Below are positions 33,568 through 44,616 of a stretch of 64,000 bases of DNA, one piece after another. Within the stretch, counting starts at the first letter, position 1. Every line of letters begins with the position of its first letter. The position numbers and the translations under genes are program-made. The notes below the pieces were generated by a model. The model was not told where the DNA came from, made no database searches, and was given only the letters and a program-made list of their open reading frames with translations. The stretch comes from Pyrenopolyporus hunteri (taxonomy: Eukaryota; Ascomycota; Sordariomycetes; Xylariales; Hypoxylaceae), in the NCBI GenBank assembly GCA_902806595.1, contig CADCXC010000038.1, positions 1,612,001 through 1,676,000 of the forward strand. Direction: 5' to 3'.

Positions 33568-36500
33568 ATATTTCCCGGGTATTTATGAGAGGTGGCGCTG
33601 TGCTACGGCCTGCGCCGGGGTATGGAAATGATGGAAACTCGTTCACGTGGAACACGATTATACCAGAAACTCTTATTCTGTGTGTAAGAACCGAGTCTCG
33701 TGTGGCTCTGCTGCATTGAGTTCCGATCTTGCATAACTCTTAATATCTATTTAATAATGTAGATAAATATATTACTTCACCCGTATACTGCCTCCTGTCT
33801 GTGATATGAGACCGCTCCGAGCTTTGCGCAGTTTGATCTGTATGTCCATAGTCCTATGTAAATTTCCATAATATCGATGTATGGTGTTGAAATAGCGGAC
33901 CCATTATCCTCTTGGTTCTTAAATAATATTGTTGATGTGATGCCACCATATACGTCATGTAATATAGGCAATAGACGTAAACACCTCTGGAGTCAACGGA
34001 CACAAGAGCCAACGAAATATTTCTCTCGCAGGAAACATCTCGTATAGAAAATGCTGCAACCTTAAACGAATATACGAACATATCGCGTCAAATTCTCTCC
34101 AGTAATAAAGTATCAAAGTGAAACTGTAGACAGACTTACCTAGGGGTACCTTGCTGATAAAGGGGATATAAATTTTTAGGGATTCGCAACTTCATAACAC
34201 CTCTTACTATAGTCACTAACGTTGCTATTATCTATATTTCTATATTTTATACTTTCAAGACACGCTTCGGAATTCGATTCTAACTTTGAATGAAGTGAAT
34301 TAACCCTGTGCGCACTAGTCTTATAGGCTTGTCACGTTCACGTTTTATAACTTAAATATTACGATGTTTGCTAGAGACAAATTCTTACATGCCAATTTTT
34401 GAAATATGAATGATAGTAGGAGTTTTAATCTATTGCTCGCTCAAGTATATGGATTTGGTTATTGAAATTCACGAAGTGTAGTGGTGTTGACAGTTATGAG
34501 GGCGGCTACGATTATAGTGTACCAATGGTGCGCTTTTAGAATTCCGATTCTCTCTTAATAAGTAGTCAGGTTAAGTAATAGATGCCTACCTTAGCTGGCC
34601 ATTGGTTATTGATTATATGGATAATACTTTTAGTCGGATTGGGTTTACTTTCAGTCTTCGTTAGTCTCGACGATTAAGCTTTCGGGTATATTTAAAGAAC
34701 ATAATAATTCTTTAAACACTTTGATATGAAGAGACGATTACCAATATATGATTATATCATCCGACGGATACTTAACGGCTGATTACGTCGTGTAGAAATA
34801 GGGGGTAACAGGTCGCGATTCATTCGCGGAGTATCATGTATTCAAGTACCTTATACGAGTAAGATTTACACAGTACGACGACCATATATGGAGTAAAAGA
34901 AAAAGAAAATATTTCATCAACATTAAGTCGTACGTTAGTACACAGACGCATATAGTAGAGAATACCCGTACATGTATGAGGTTTAAGTAAGGGACTTAGG
35001 TCAGGGAGTGATGGTATCGACACTATATAGAGTGGATGAACAGCCTCGAGGCAAGTAACGCCACGGTGGCAAATAGGAGGTAACGATATACAGTTTCCGG
35101 CAAAGAAGGCACCATTGTAGGATATTATAACATCGAACTCGTTAGTAACCCTTCTTGCCGTGTATTTAGTAGCTTCGTGCCTGGCGATGTTTGTCTGCTT
35201 GTTCCTAGTTGAGAGGAGCATTCGATGGGAGGTGACTTCTCCAAATTCGAGGGTGACTGTTTAGATCAGCGGCATCGTACGATACAGAGCTTGGCTATCT
35301 TACGCATTACCCGCAATAGATGGGTAGGCAATTAGCTCGAAGAAGAAGAATACCCTGGGGAAGCAACCCCTTATAACAGGAGGGAGAATTGCCGGCGTTA
35401 GGCCCGATGCCCCTGAGGATCTAACGGCTAACTCTACCGTGAACTACGTAACCGGAAGATTAACCCCATATACTTACCTATGTACTTCGTCTGCGCTGGT
35501 AACATACGGTAGCTGTTACTAAGAACTTTGGTGCCCGGAGTTGCCAATGGGATTGATCCTCGAGGACCCATGACGCGCGGCATGGTCCCCCAATCGAATT
35601 CTCTCGTGGCTCTCTTTCTCCTTTTGGATATTGCTAGTAACATATTCGAGACCCTCTTACACCTCGTTGGTTTTCGTTGGCTTAGCTTCTCGGCACTTCC
35701 CTCCACATGCCGCGCGACCTACGTTCCCCTTGCAGTACTGGTACTCGCAGCTGGGGTGTAAACCCGGGTAGGATACAGTAATACGTAGCCAAGATTGGGG
35801 CCGGATCACTAAAGCTGTGGCGATGCAACCAAAAGCTTAATTCGACTTCTAGAGCAGCACCGAGGAAGAGCCGCATACCAAAAAGGGACGACGAGGAGGG
35901 TATCGATTTCCTGATTGGATGTGAGGTGCTTCGACTAGGGAAAATTGAAGATATTCTGTAGTTGTGGAACTCTGGACAAGAGAATCGAAGTCTCTGAAAA
36001 TTGTTGGCTAATATACGACACTCGGAAGTCTAGACGAGCGTCATGGTGTTTACGATTGAAAATACGCCGCGTGAAATCGTCGAGCAAGAAAAACAACCAG
36101 ATGATGAAAATGGGCAGAAGGTCGGCAGCTCCGACTGGAGGTTGTGGTTCAATTTCGGCCCACAACGTCCGACCCGAGATGGCCGGGAAACGACCGGTCG
36201 GGTTATTGTCAGAACAACTAGATTGGGATGGTCAAGCGAACTCTAGGATCTACCACGATCGACGTTGGGGTTGTGTTCAGATATTACCATACGCGATACC
36301 GGAACTGAGCATTGTAACTTGGCATGGGATGTGTAACAATATTGTTTATACCCGGGGAAGACAAGCACATGCTGTGTTAAACGAAGACAAACATGGCTAG
36401 GTTCGCGCCATGGATACCGGGCTACCTGTTCGGATGTACGAGGCGAAAAAGAAAAGCGCGTGATTTATAAGCCATGTCGCATGTCGCCTGTCAAAGGTCG

Positions 36501-38643
36501 CATGGCCGAGGGTCGGTGTGGATGTGATAGGTACGCGACAGGGCGGAAGCGGAACTGCGATGAGGAGAAGAATCGTCCAGAAGAAACAATAGAGAAAGGA
36601 TTGAAGCGGCTAGGACAAGGGAGGAAACAAAGCAAGATACAAGTGGGTTGGCATGGTTAAATTTGGTTGACTCAGTCCGGCGTGAGAGTCGAGCATTTGG
36701 GGGAAATGGCGCATCGGGAGAAATATTCGGTTTTTTTTTATGTCATCTGGGGCTATTTTTGCTGTTGACGGGATGTCTGGCGATTAAGAGAAGTGAAAAA
36801 GGTGGAAAAGGTGGAAAAGGCGGAAAAGTGTGGAAACGCAGATATAGGACATATGGAGCTTTGGGAATGCTCTTTCCTACTGGTCTTGTCCATGCTGTGT
36901 TGCTGTTACCTATTGCATCTATCTACATGTAAGTCTGTCAAAGTAAATATAGTGGTGCTGGCAAGTAGGTAGGTACATGTACAGTAGGTACAGTACTATA
37001 TACAAGAAATCAATAGAGGCAATTTCCACGTGCCCTGTGATGTGCCGGAAATAACCATTTGTCTTCGTCGAAAGAGCGAGGAACGCCGGCTGCTCCGAGC
37101 TGGGAAGTGGGGGAGAGACCGACCGGAAGCGTAGGGCTTCAATAGCGTGAAGTACCTACTTAGGTACCTAGTATGGTAGGTAAGGTAAGGTACACTAAGT
37201 ACAATACAATAGGTGTGTTAGGTAGGTAGGTTCAACAACTTGTACTCATCCACATGTACGCATGTATTAGCCAATTCAAAAGCTGGCAGGCTCAAACGAT
37301 TATCAATCAACAACCATACTTGTAGTACATGTACGCACAGGGATTGAAGGAAGAGTATGTGCAAATGTGCAAATACCACCTACGTAAACGTGGTACATAT
37401 ACCTACTTGTAATATAATACCTAGAATTGATACATTACACGCCCGCCTATCTACCACATATATCAATGTATGCATCAGTGGGCGTATATGTAGACGCATG
37501 TACCTACCCCCCAGATGTGTTTAGGTAGGTTGGGGAAAGAGGTACATACCCCGTCTATATACACGTAGTACCTACCTCACGTCAATCAATCAATTTAGGT
37601 TCAACATCGAAGACAGAGTACTGCATGTCCGGTGCAGTGCTTACATGTAGGTAGTCACCACATTAGCCCATAACGGGTCACAGGCTACAAACGTAAGTTA
37701 CCGACTCACCCGTCTGCCTGGAGCTAACTGAAGGTCCGATCCCGTCACTTATTAGCCTGGGCTACATGCCTGTACCGATGAAATGGGAAATTATAACAGT
37801 CGCGAATTACCGCTTAAAGGTTACTTGAAGTGTTACCTTGATCTCGTGTAGGTATATTCGGTGTACATAAGGAGGTATCTAAGATGACTTAAACCGGCTT
37901 ACATTCAATACCTCTTAGAGTTATCGGTTGTATTTCGTTCCTTTACATACCTTGAGCTCCCCTGACCTGCTCAACTTATTAATCCCTTTTGCTCTTATTG
38001 CCTATTATTGCCTCTCTGCCCTTTAGCTCACCTACTATTTGACTACCTACCTCTTACCTCCATACCTAGGGTATACCTACATTCCTTCGGGTCGCTCGGG
38101 GCAATCTCTTTCCAATCATACGACAAGAGCCTCTCCAGAATTTGCATAGCGATCTGCTAACTGGGTCCCCCGAGAGAAAAAAAAAAAAAAAAACAAGCCT
38201 GAGTCAGAGTCATTTCAAAAGACCTGCAGCGCGTCTGGTTCGTGTGGAATTTAACCTTTCACATCATTTCCTCCTTGTAACCATCTCCGCCAAACGACGC
38301 AAGCAGATACACAACACGCAACACACATCACAACACACAACACTCAGACCACACAAACGCGAGCCCTTCCTCCCCCTCCTCCGTCCTCGCCCTCGCATTC
38401 TCTCTCTTCTGTCTTTTCCCTCTCCCTCTCTTCCCCCTTATTTACTTGCCTACGCCAATACATACCTACGTATACGCACACGCATATACTCGGGTAACCT
38501 CCCTCACCCGCACACCCAATCCCCTCCACAGACGCAGGTACGGGCACAGCCCCCCTCCATTGTATACCCGTACCAACGCCTGCCAAGGCGTATCTGCTCC
38601 TCATTCCTCTGCTTCGGAGTACAAGTAGTCGTGGAGAGTATCA
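33568..38643. other. 5.1-kb gene-free region, AT-rich in its left half
   Basis: No supported gene. 33.7-35.3 kb is AT-rich. 36.7-38.1 kb carries AGGTACCTA-type clusters (36965-37000, 37150-37230, 37505-37575, 38040-38080). At the right end an A-run (38177-38193) and a CT/CA-rich tract (38340-38450) lie just upstream of the methyltransferase start and look like its leader. Confidence 0.5.
37150..37230. repeat. AGGTACCTA-type cluster
   Basis: AGTACCTACTTAGGTACCTAG followed by GGTAGGTAAGGTAAGG and a later GGTAGGTAGG. Confidence 0.65.
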
Positions 38644-39855
38644 ATGGCCACTGCTACTGTATCGCACCCTCCCCTCGCTCCCGAGTTACCAGGCCGGCAG
38701 GACAGCAGCGATAGCTCTCGCTCTAGCCAGACCAGTACCGAGAAGATCAAGCTTGCTAGCCCGCTTCACACTTCGTCGTCGACAAAGCGCCGCAGCAATC
38801 ATGGCGGCCATTTCCAGGTCGACCGCTCCGTTTCCCCCAAGAGGTGGAAGACGTTCTTGAAGGCCTTCAACCACATACGCAACTTAACCCCCAAGGAGGT
38901 TGATGATTTCATGGCTTCTTATGAGATCTATAACCTGGACTGGGCCAACGAAGAGGAGATGATCGGCGCCTTCGGTCCTAACTACCAGCAACGCGTCGGA
39001 GACTGCCTCCGCGCCTACTACTCGGTGCTCAACCACCTCTGCAGTCTGGGCGATGTCGAGAAGATGTACATCCCGCCGCTAATGGACAAGAAGGCCTCGG
39101 TGCTCGACAATCAGCTGCTTTACGAGGAGTCGATCGCGAAGGATATCGGATTGAAGCCGGGAATGAAGGTCCTGGATCTCGGGTGCGGCCGTGGGCGTGT
39201 CGCTGCTCACATGACGAGCTTCAGCGGTGTTCATGTGACCGGCCTGAACATTGACGCCAATCAGATCGCGCAGGCAAGGGAATGGAATGACCGATGCGGC
39301 TTCAGCAACGAGTTCGTGGTCCACGACCAGAACGACTTGCCGCTACCCTTTGCCGACGAATCGTTCGACGCTTTTTACGAGATCCAGGCGCTCAGCTTAT
39401 GCAAGGATCCCGAGGCGTCCTTCAAGGAGATCTATCGTGTGCTGAAGCCCGGCGCCAAGTTTTCCCTCCTAGATTGGGTTAGCCTACCGCCTTATGATCC
39501 GAAAGATCCCGTTCACGCGGAACTCATGCGTCGCGTTAAGCCTCTAATCGGCGCTGTCGGTACTCCGACGCCAACAGGTTTCGAGAAGGCCCTCAAAGAC
39601 GCCGGCTTCGTCGTCACGAAGTCGGATAATCCTAGCATAGGCGGCCTTCAGGCCCCGCTTATCGACAAGGTCGACATATACTTCCGTTCTATCAGAAAGG
39701 TCATCCACGGGCTCGTCCACTTACACGCTCTACCGCCGCACTTCAAGGTCCTGATCGACAGGCTATGTCTCGACGGCCAGGCTTTTGTGAAGATGGATAA
39801 TATGCGCTTGATCACCACGACTTACCGGATCATCGCGGAGAAACCAGCGGTATGA
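38644..39855 (+). CDS. Sterol C-methyltransferase-like SAM-dependent methyltransferase
   Basis: 403 residues, single exon. A Ser-rich N-terminus (1-65) precedes a helical region (FLKAFNHIRNLTPKEVDDFM). The class I methyltransferase core has motif I VLDLGCGRGR (176-185), then VTGLNIDANQIAQAREWNDR, DLPLPFADESFDAFYEIQAL and EIYRVLKPGAKFSLLDWVS. The C-terminal part (about 330-403, including IHGLVHLHALPPHFKVLIDR) resembles the sterol-methyltransferase C-terminal domain of Erg6. The aromatic YEYGWG region of true C24 methyltransferases is absent; its place holds LCSLGDVEKMYIPPLMD. It is therefore probably a paralogue acting on another sterol or lipid rather than the ergosterol-pathway enzyme. SAM binding looks intact. 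Confidence 0.85.
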   Translation: MATATVSHPPLAPELPGRQDSSDSSRSSQTSTEKIKLASPLHTSSSTKRRSNHGGHFQVDRSVSPKRWKTFLKAFNHIRNLTPKEVDDFMASYEIYNLDWANEEEMIGAFGPNYQQRVGDCLRAYYSVLNHLCSLGDVEKMYIPPLMDKKASVLDNQLLYEESIAKDIGLKPGMKVLDLGCGRGRVAAHMTSFSGVHVTGLNIDANQIAQAREWNDRCGFSNEFVVHDQNDLPLPFADESFDAFYEIQALSLCKDPEASFKEIYRVLKPGAKFSLLDWVSLPPYDPKDPVHAELMRRVKPLIGAVGTPTPTGFEKALKDAGFVVTKSDNPSIGGLQAPLIDKVDIYFRSIRKVIHGLVHLHALPPHFKVLIDRLCLDGQAFVKMDNMRLITTTYRIIAEKPAV

Positions 39856-41334
39856 CGAGACGTTGAGATATATAGAAAGGAGGGAAAAGAAATTCTGCTT
39901 CCCTTTTCATTGAGGTAGAATTGAGGCGCAGCCATCGGGATTCGGAGGGTCGGGTGTGTTTTGGTATGGGGCTCTCCCACCCCCAACCACCAAACTCCAA
40001 CCTCAGCGACGTCATCCGCACACTTGATCCTTCTCGGTGGGGCGTAAGCTACCTACCTATTCGTTGGCGGCTCACCGTCAGCTTCGTCATAAGAATCACA
40101 GATATCCTTCACCTTCACCTTCACCCTTCCATTCAATTTTCTATCCCTAAAGACACTTTAGATCTCGACAAGGCATTAAACAGCATATTTTAATAGCATT
40201 TTGCATATTGCGTTGGTTTTACTGGGAAGGGGAAGGGGTGTTTCATTCTGCTTCTTAGTCCTCTTTGGCTCGTACTTTAATGCACAATACACACACAGCG
40301 ACGCGGCTTCATTCTACGTTTGACGAGCTAGGACGGTCATCGGGGGAGGGGAGTTGGTTTCGCTTCTCTTCAACTTCCGAGCATTTAATGCGGCCGAAGT
40401 TGAGCAAATCCTTTTTTGAACCTGGTAGAGGGCGATATGGCGTTCTCTTCGCTTTTAACACAACAAGAGTACATAGGTGGTAGGTGATACGTGGTAGCGG
40501 TAGTGAATTCAACAAACATTCCCCAATCTTAAGTTACTTATACCGAATTTTATTAAGTCTATCTGTCACAATGGATAAATCACTTCATTAAAAGTAAACT
40601 TCGTTGGGAGAGTCATAGTTTCTGGATTGATCTTCTATTCTATCCGCCTGAGGTAGGTAGGTTGTCAGCTATAATAGATATCTATCAGTTTAGAGTAGTT
40701 CCAGCTCACGAGTAACCCTGGTGTAGATTTTTGTGGGAGAGCTGAGAACGCCGGATATACAGATTGCACAGACCATAATTACAGAGAAAAAAAAAAGAAT
40801 ACTTCCATCAACACTCAGTGTTATTCCTCTCCATTTCTTCCCCACCCCCGCCCGCGCACTTTAATCGACTAAGACCCGTCCCGTTTGCGTCGCTGACGTC
40901 CTTTGTCGTGGGCCGTGGCGGCATTCCAGGGACGGTCCGCAGACGTATGTGAAGTGCACAGCCAATATAGGAGTTATGAGGGTTAACCTACCGAGGCACA
41001 CTGCAAGGTCGAGCAGGGAACGCGCACATAGTTGAAGCTATGGAGAGCTCTTGATTTTTTTCCTCTCTGGATGTATCCTCACAGCTGTCACAGTTTTCGA
41101 CAATATTCGGATCACCAGGGCGCGAATGCCTGTCCGTTCGATGAGCTAACTGGTCGCACTGCTATGATGTTTACAAGTCTACCTATTAGGTAGTCCCATC
41201 TCGATATCTAGCCTACAATTGCTACCCGTCGTTCGGATTGCCTCGTTAGAAGAAGCTTACCTACCTACCTGGGTGTAGACATAATTATCGGAGCCCTAGC
41301 CATTGCGATACCGACTGACCTAAATACCATTACT
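39856..41334. other. Intergenic, no gene seen
   Basis: 3' region of the methyltransferase gene and promoter of the APH-like gene. One short A-run (40787-40796), a few TACCTACC motifs, no gene. Confidence 0.55.
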
Positions 41335-43704
41335 ATGTCTTCAATGAGGCGCAGCTTCGCTGAGCCCCGGGCGGGATCTATTATCGATGACGAAGCAGCG
41401 ATTGAGGCGTTTTCGGCGGGGGGTGATTCTCTTTTCGACTCTTTCCCTTTCGAAGATATCAATGTCCCTCCCGGAGTTGATGGGCTGGATACAGCCGAAC
41501 CCAACAAAGTTGACGATATTGTCAATCCACTTGGGCCGAAGCCAAAGAGTCTCGGCCGGTTGAGGTTCGCAAGCCTTCCTGATGCACATCAAATAGTCGA
41601 CTGGATACTAGGCAGAAATCTGATGCTACAGGAGCATCGGCAATCCACTGAATGGCTGCCCGAGGCTGGCGATATAAAAGACGCAACCGCGAAAGATGAA
41701 GGCGAAGAGCCCCTCGATGCGCGGCAGCATACAGGAGATGATTTCATTGATATCGGAGACGTTCAGGATATCTGTCCGGCTTGTACAACATCATACTGTC
41801 AGGCGGTTGATTCTATACCGTTCAGGACCAGCCTGAAGCTAGGATATAATGACCCAGAAAGACATATCTGGCTCATCGGCGACAAGTTCGTCATGACCGA
41901 GAAGGTAGACGATGAGGGATTGGAGGGAGCGGATGTTGCACTCAACCTAGCCATAGAGCTACTTAGAAAGTCGACGAGAGTGCCCGTTCCGCACATAATA
42001 GCAGGCTGGAAGGAGGACGGGAAAGTCATCACGATCACGGAGCAAACTCCAGGCCAGCGGCTATACGACATCTGGTGGGATCTTCGGGAGAGCGAGAAAG
42101 AGCGCATCGCCAAACAGGTTGCGCGCCATATAGATCAATGGCGGCGGCTTACGGCAGATAGAATCTCAAGTCTCGGCGGCGGAGCGGTGCGGCATAACGA
42201 ACACCTGTTCGGTACGCGGCCAAATGGGTTCGGCCCGTTCGGGTCCGACGAACAGCTATGGGACTCTATTTATAGAGGACTGAAGAGAAACAATGTTGAG
42301 GAAGAAGTGATACAGATTTTGAGAGAATACATGCCGGAATCGGCACCCTGTGTTTTTACGCATGGGGACTTGTCCTCCACGAATATCCTAATTCATAATG
42401 GGAGGGTCTCTTCCATTTTGGGCTTCGATAATGCAGCGTGTCTACCTGTGTGGGCCGAGTACGTTGCCGCGCACTTCTGTTATTGCGAAGAGGATGAACA
42501 GTGGAAAGCAATGCTTAGTCGACATATGAAAAGCTATGCGAGGGCGAAGGATTGGTGGTCACTATGGACAGCGGTTGAAAAAGATGCATCTAGAAAGCAC
42601 ATTGGGATGTTGACAGCTCGCTGTCGGCGGTGGCGGTGGCGGAGGCCCCCGAAAGAGAAGAGGCCCTTTGATCCTGAATTACTCGTGAAGGAAAAAACGC
42701 AACCGGATGCCTCTTATCAGGACCTAATGCCAGAACCACAGCAACAGCAATCACGTCAAAGTGGTTCGGAAGCGCGCAAAAAGCATATTCCTTACAGAGC
42801 AGCACTTAGTAGAAGGTTGCTGAAAGGCAGACACTTCTCGGAACTGCTGAATGACCTAGACTGGGAGTCAGTTGTTCAATTTCAATCGGAAATAGATCAA
42901 ATGCTTGAGGCTGATCTTGAAGACGATGAAGGCGACGTTGAATATGATGTTGAGGGTGACGTTGAATACGATGTTGAGGGTGACGTTGACGACGATGCCG
43001 AGGATGGCGAGTTTCCGATCATGGAAGAAGGGAGGGGCGTCGAAGGAAGTGAAGTGCGGAACAGGGGATGGTCGGGCGTGGGAAGATCCGCCGAAGAAAC
43101 GATTGAAATAGATGAACTTGAGGCTAAGCGCGCAGAGATCGAAAAGTGGCTCTCGGAAAACGAAAGAGAGAGGATCTCTCTTCGGCCTCTGTTGCTCCAA
43201 CGCCTGTCGGGTGAGAGACAAGTTACGCCTCAGCACCCGAGCGGCTCGGCGAGAGACCCGCCTTGGAGGGAGAGGAGAAGGTCGTTCGAGCGAGCAGGAA
43301 ATGTTGTCAAGGGTCTGCGACCCTTCAGCCTGCCCCAGTCGCTCTTGTCAGAAGGCGCCAAGCGGAAACTGAAAGAAATTGACAGGAAGGGAGAGAGACA
43401 GGATGGAGATGACACTCGTGAGAGGTTACTTGAGGAAACCTTGCGTTCTTTAGAATCTAGACGGGCGGATTCCGGTGGTGATTCTGGTGATACTGCTGAA
43501 AGTGTTACTCCACGATCTAGCCAGAGACAGAGCCCGGGAAGCGAGAGTACGCGGATGTCGATTTTTCTCGAGAGGAGTAGGCCGGGCGCGCTATACATGG
43601 CCCTTGTGAATGCCGCAGCCGAGGGAATGAGTAGACAGTCTCGAAGGAATACAGCTGAGGAGCAAGAGTCGGTGGAGGCCCACGCTTCCGGTGCCTCAAG
43701 CTAG
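41335..43704 (+). CDS. APH-fold (aminoglycoside phosphotransferase-like) protein with acidic tail
   Basis: 789 residues, single exon. Residues 1-140 are acidic and disordered. A CPACTTSYCQ segment (about 148-156) precedes a kinase-like APH domain (about 165-430): KFVMTEKVDDE, ITITEQTPGQRLYDIW, then catalytic loop HGDLSSTNIL with Asp345 and Asn350. The next metal-binding Asp (usually in an I-I-D-W-E/N context) is Gly363 in SILGFDNAAC, although the following strand and EYVAAHF match the family. Residues 430-789 are unusual: charged, with an 8-residue acidic repeat (GDVEYDVE, 42931-42999) and coiled-coil-like Glu/Arg-rich segments. Fungal APH-fold genes are common and mostly of unknown substrate. 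Loss of the second Asp suggests weak or no phosphotransfer. Confidence 0.8.
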   Translation: MSSMRRSFAEPRAGSIIDDEAAIEAFSAGGDSLFDSFPFEDINVPPGVDGLDTAEPNKVDDIVNPLGPKPKSLGRLRFASLPDAHQIVDWILGRNLMLQEHRQSTEWLPEAGDIKDATAKDEGEEPLDARQHTGDDFIDIGDVQDICPACTTSYCQAVDSIPFRTSLKLGYNDPERHIWLIGDKFVMTEKVDDEGLEGADVALNLAIELLRKSTRVPVPHIIAGWKEDGKVITITEQTPGQRLYDIWWDLRESEKERIAKQVARHIDQWRRLTADRISSLGGGAVRHNEHLFGTRPNGFGPFGSDEQLWDSIYRGLKRNNVEEEVIQILREYMPESAPCVFTHGDLSSTNILIHNGRVSSILGFDNAACLPVWAEYVAAHFCYCEEDEQWKAMLSRHMKSYARAKDWWSLWTAVEKDASRKHIGMLTARCRRWRWRRPPKEKRPFDPELLVKEKTQPDASYQDLMPEPQQQQSRQSGSEARKKHIPYRAALSRRLLKGRHFSELLNDLDWESVVQFQSEIDQMLEADLEDDEGDVEYDVEGDVEYDVEGDVDDDAEDGEFPIMEEGRGVEGSEVRNRGWSGVGRSAEETIEIDELEAKRAEIEKWLSENERERISLRPLLLQRLSGERQVTPQHPSGSARDPPWRERRRSFERAGNVVKGLRPFSLPQSLLSEGAKRKLKEIDRKGERQDGDDTRERLLEETLRSLESRRADSGGDSGDTAESVTPRSSQRQSPGSESTRMSIFLERSRPGALYMALVNAAAEGMSRQSRRNTAEEQESVEAHASGASS
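42931..42999 (+). repeat. 24-bp coding tandem repeat (acidic)
   Basis: About three copies of a 24-bp unit encoding GDVEYDVE, the last diverged to GDVDDDAE, inside the APH-like gene. Confidence 0.8.
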
Positions 43705-44616
43705 CGACCCAGATGGATAGCTAGACTTCACACGATAAATAGAAGGGACTCGTGACTTTAGATTTAAATTCCGATATGAGTTATTATTAAAGTCATAGTG
43801 AAAGCTTGCTGATAGATGATACGACGAACATCTAGGACAAACAGCGGAAGTATGATGTTGGCATTTGGACCGGAGTAGGAGATAATACAAGTCGAAATCT
43901 AGGTAGGTACCTCTAATTAGTGGGTATCTCCTATTTAAATGCGTTGTGTACGCACCGGTACGGGTGCCCACCTACCCGGGCTGCCTGGTGGGCTAGAGCT
44001 ACGTAATCTTCCGATAAGAGCTTTATCGTCCCAATAGCTTTTTACCTTGGGTACCTAACCCTAGGTAGGTTAGGCGCTTAGGGTAATTATGGGCTCTTGC
44101 AAACGCCACTGGACCCCCTGACATACCTATGTAGAGGTACCTACGCCTACATAGTACCTACCTACCTAGGCACCCAACCTCAGGTATTTACCTTCAGACG
44201 CGTTAAGAGCAAACAAAGACTTTTTCAAGTCAACTGCCTCTTCTCAAGTTAACTACCGGTGCACTTGATACGGCTTATACACTTTATGCTCTACAATTTA
44301 CATCTTTCTTATTCGTTTCCTAACTCCCCTACCTAAGGTACTAAGTATCGGTATACACATACATACCCATAGGCACCCCCAGCCAGTGTTTCAACTCCCT
44401 TCCAAGTCGAGGATAACTTAGTGGGACGTCGTCATCCTTAGACGCACCTATCCTAGCCGGATATAACAGCAAAAAGGGCCAGGCAGAAATACCTTTGATT
44501 CAACGAACTGAAGCTGTTAAGCAATGTGGCTGTGAAACACGTCTACTGCTTTCTTTCAACTAACCTTCTAATGGGCTTGCTCGGTTCGCCATGACCAACC
44601 GTTCACATTAAACAGG
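43705..44616. other. Intergenic with AGGTACCTA clusters
   Basis: Promoter region of the DUF3716 gene. AGGTACCTA-type motifs are dense at 43900-43915 and 44047-44190; no gene seen. Confidence 0.6.
44047..44190. repeat. AGGTACCTA-type cluster
   Basis: Several spaced copies, including GGGTACCTAACCCTAGGTAGG, AGAGGTACCTACG and TAGTACCTACCTACCTAGG, about 430 bp upstream of the DUF3716 gene. Confidence 0.65.

Noticed and set aside
33044..33631. Second-frame reading of the ETPSYP repeat (Arg/Leu/Pro-rich, 195 codons)
   Set aside because: The 21-bp repeat keeps other frames open; only the frame with a signal peptide and hydrophobic tail makes sense.
28990..44190. AGGTACCTA clusters as transposon ends or CRISPR repeats
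   Set aside because: No constant spacers, no flanking target-site duplications and no transposase nearby; they behave as dispersed low-complexity DNA.
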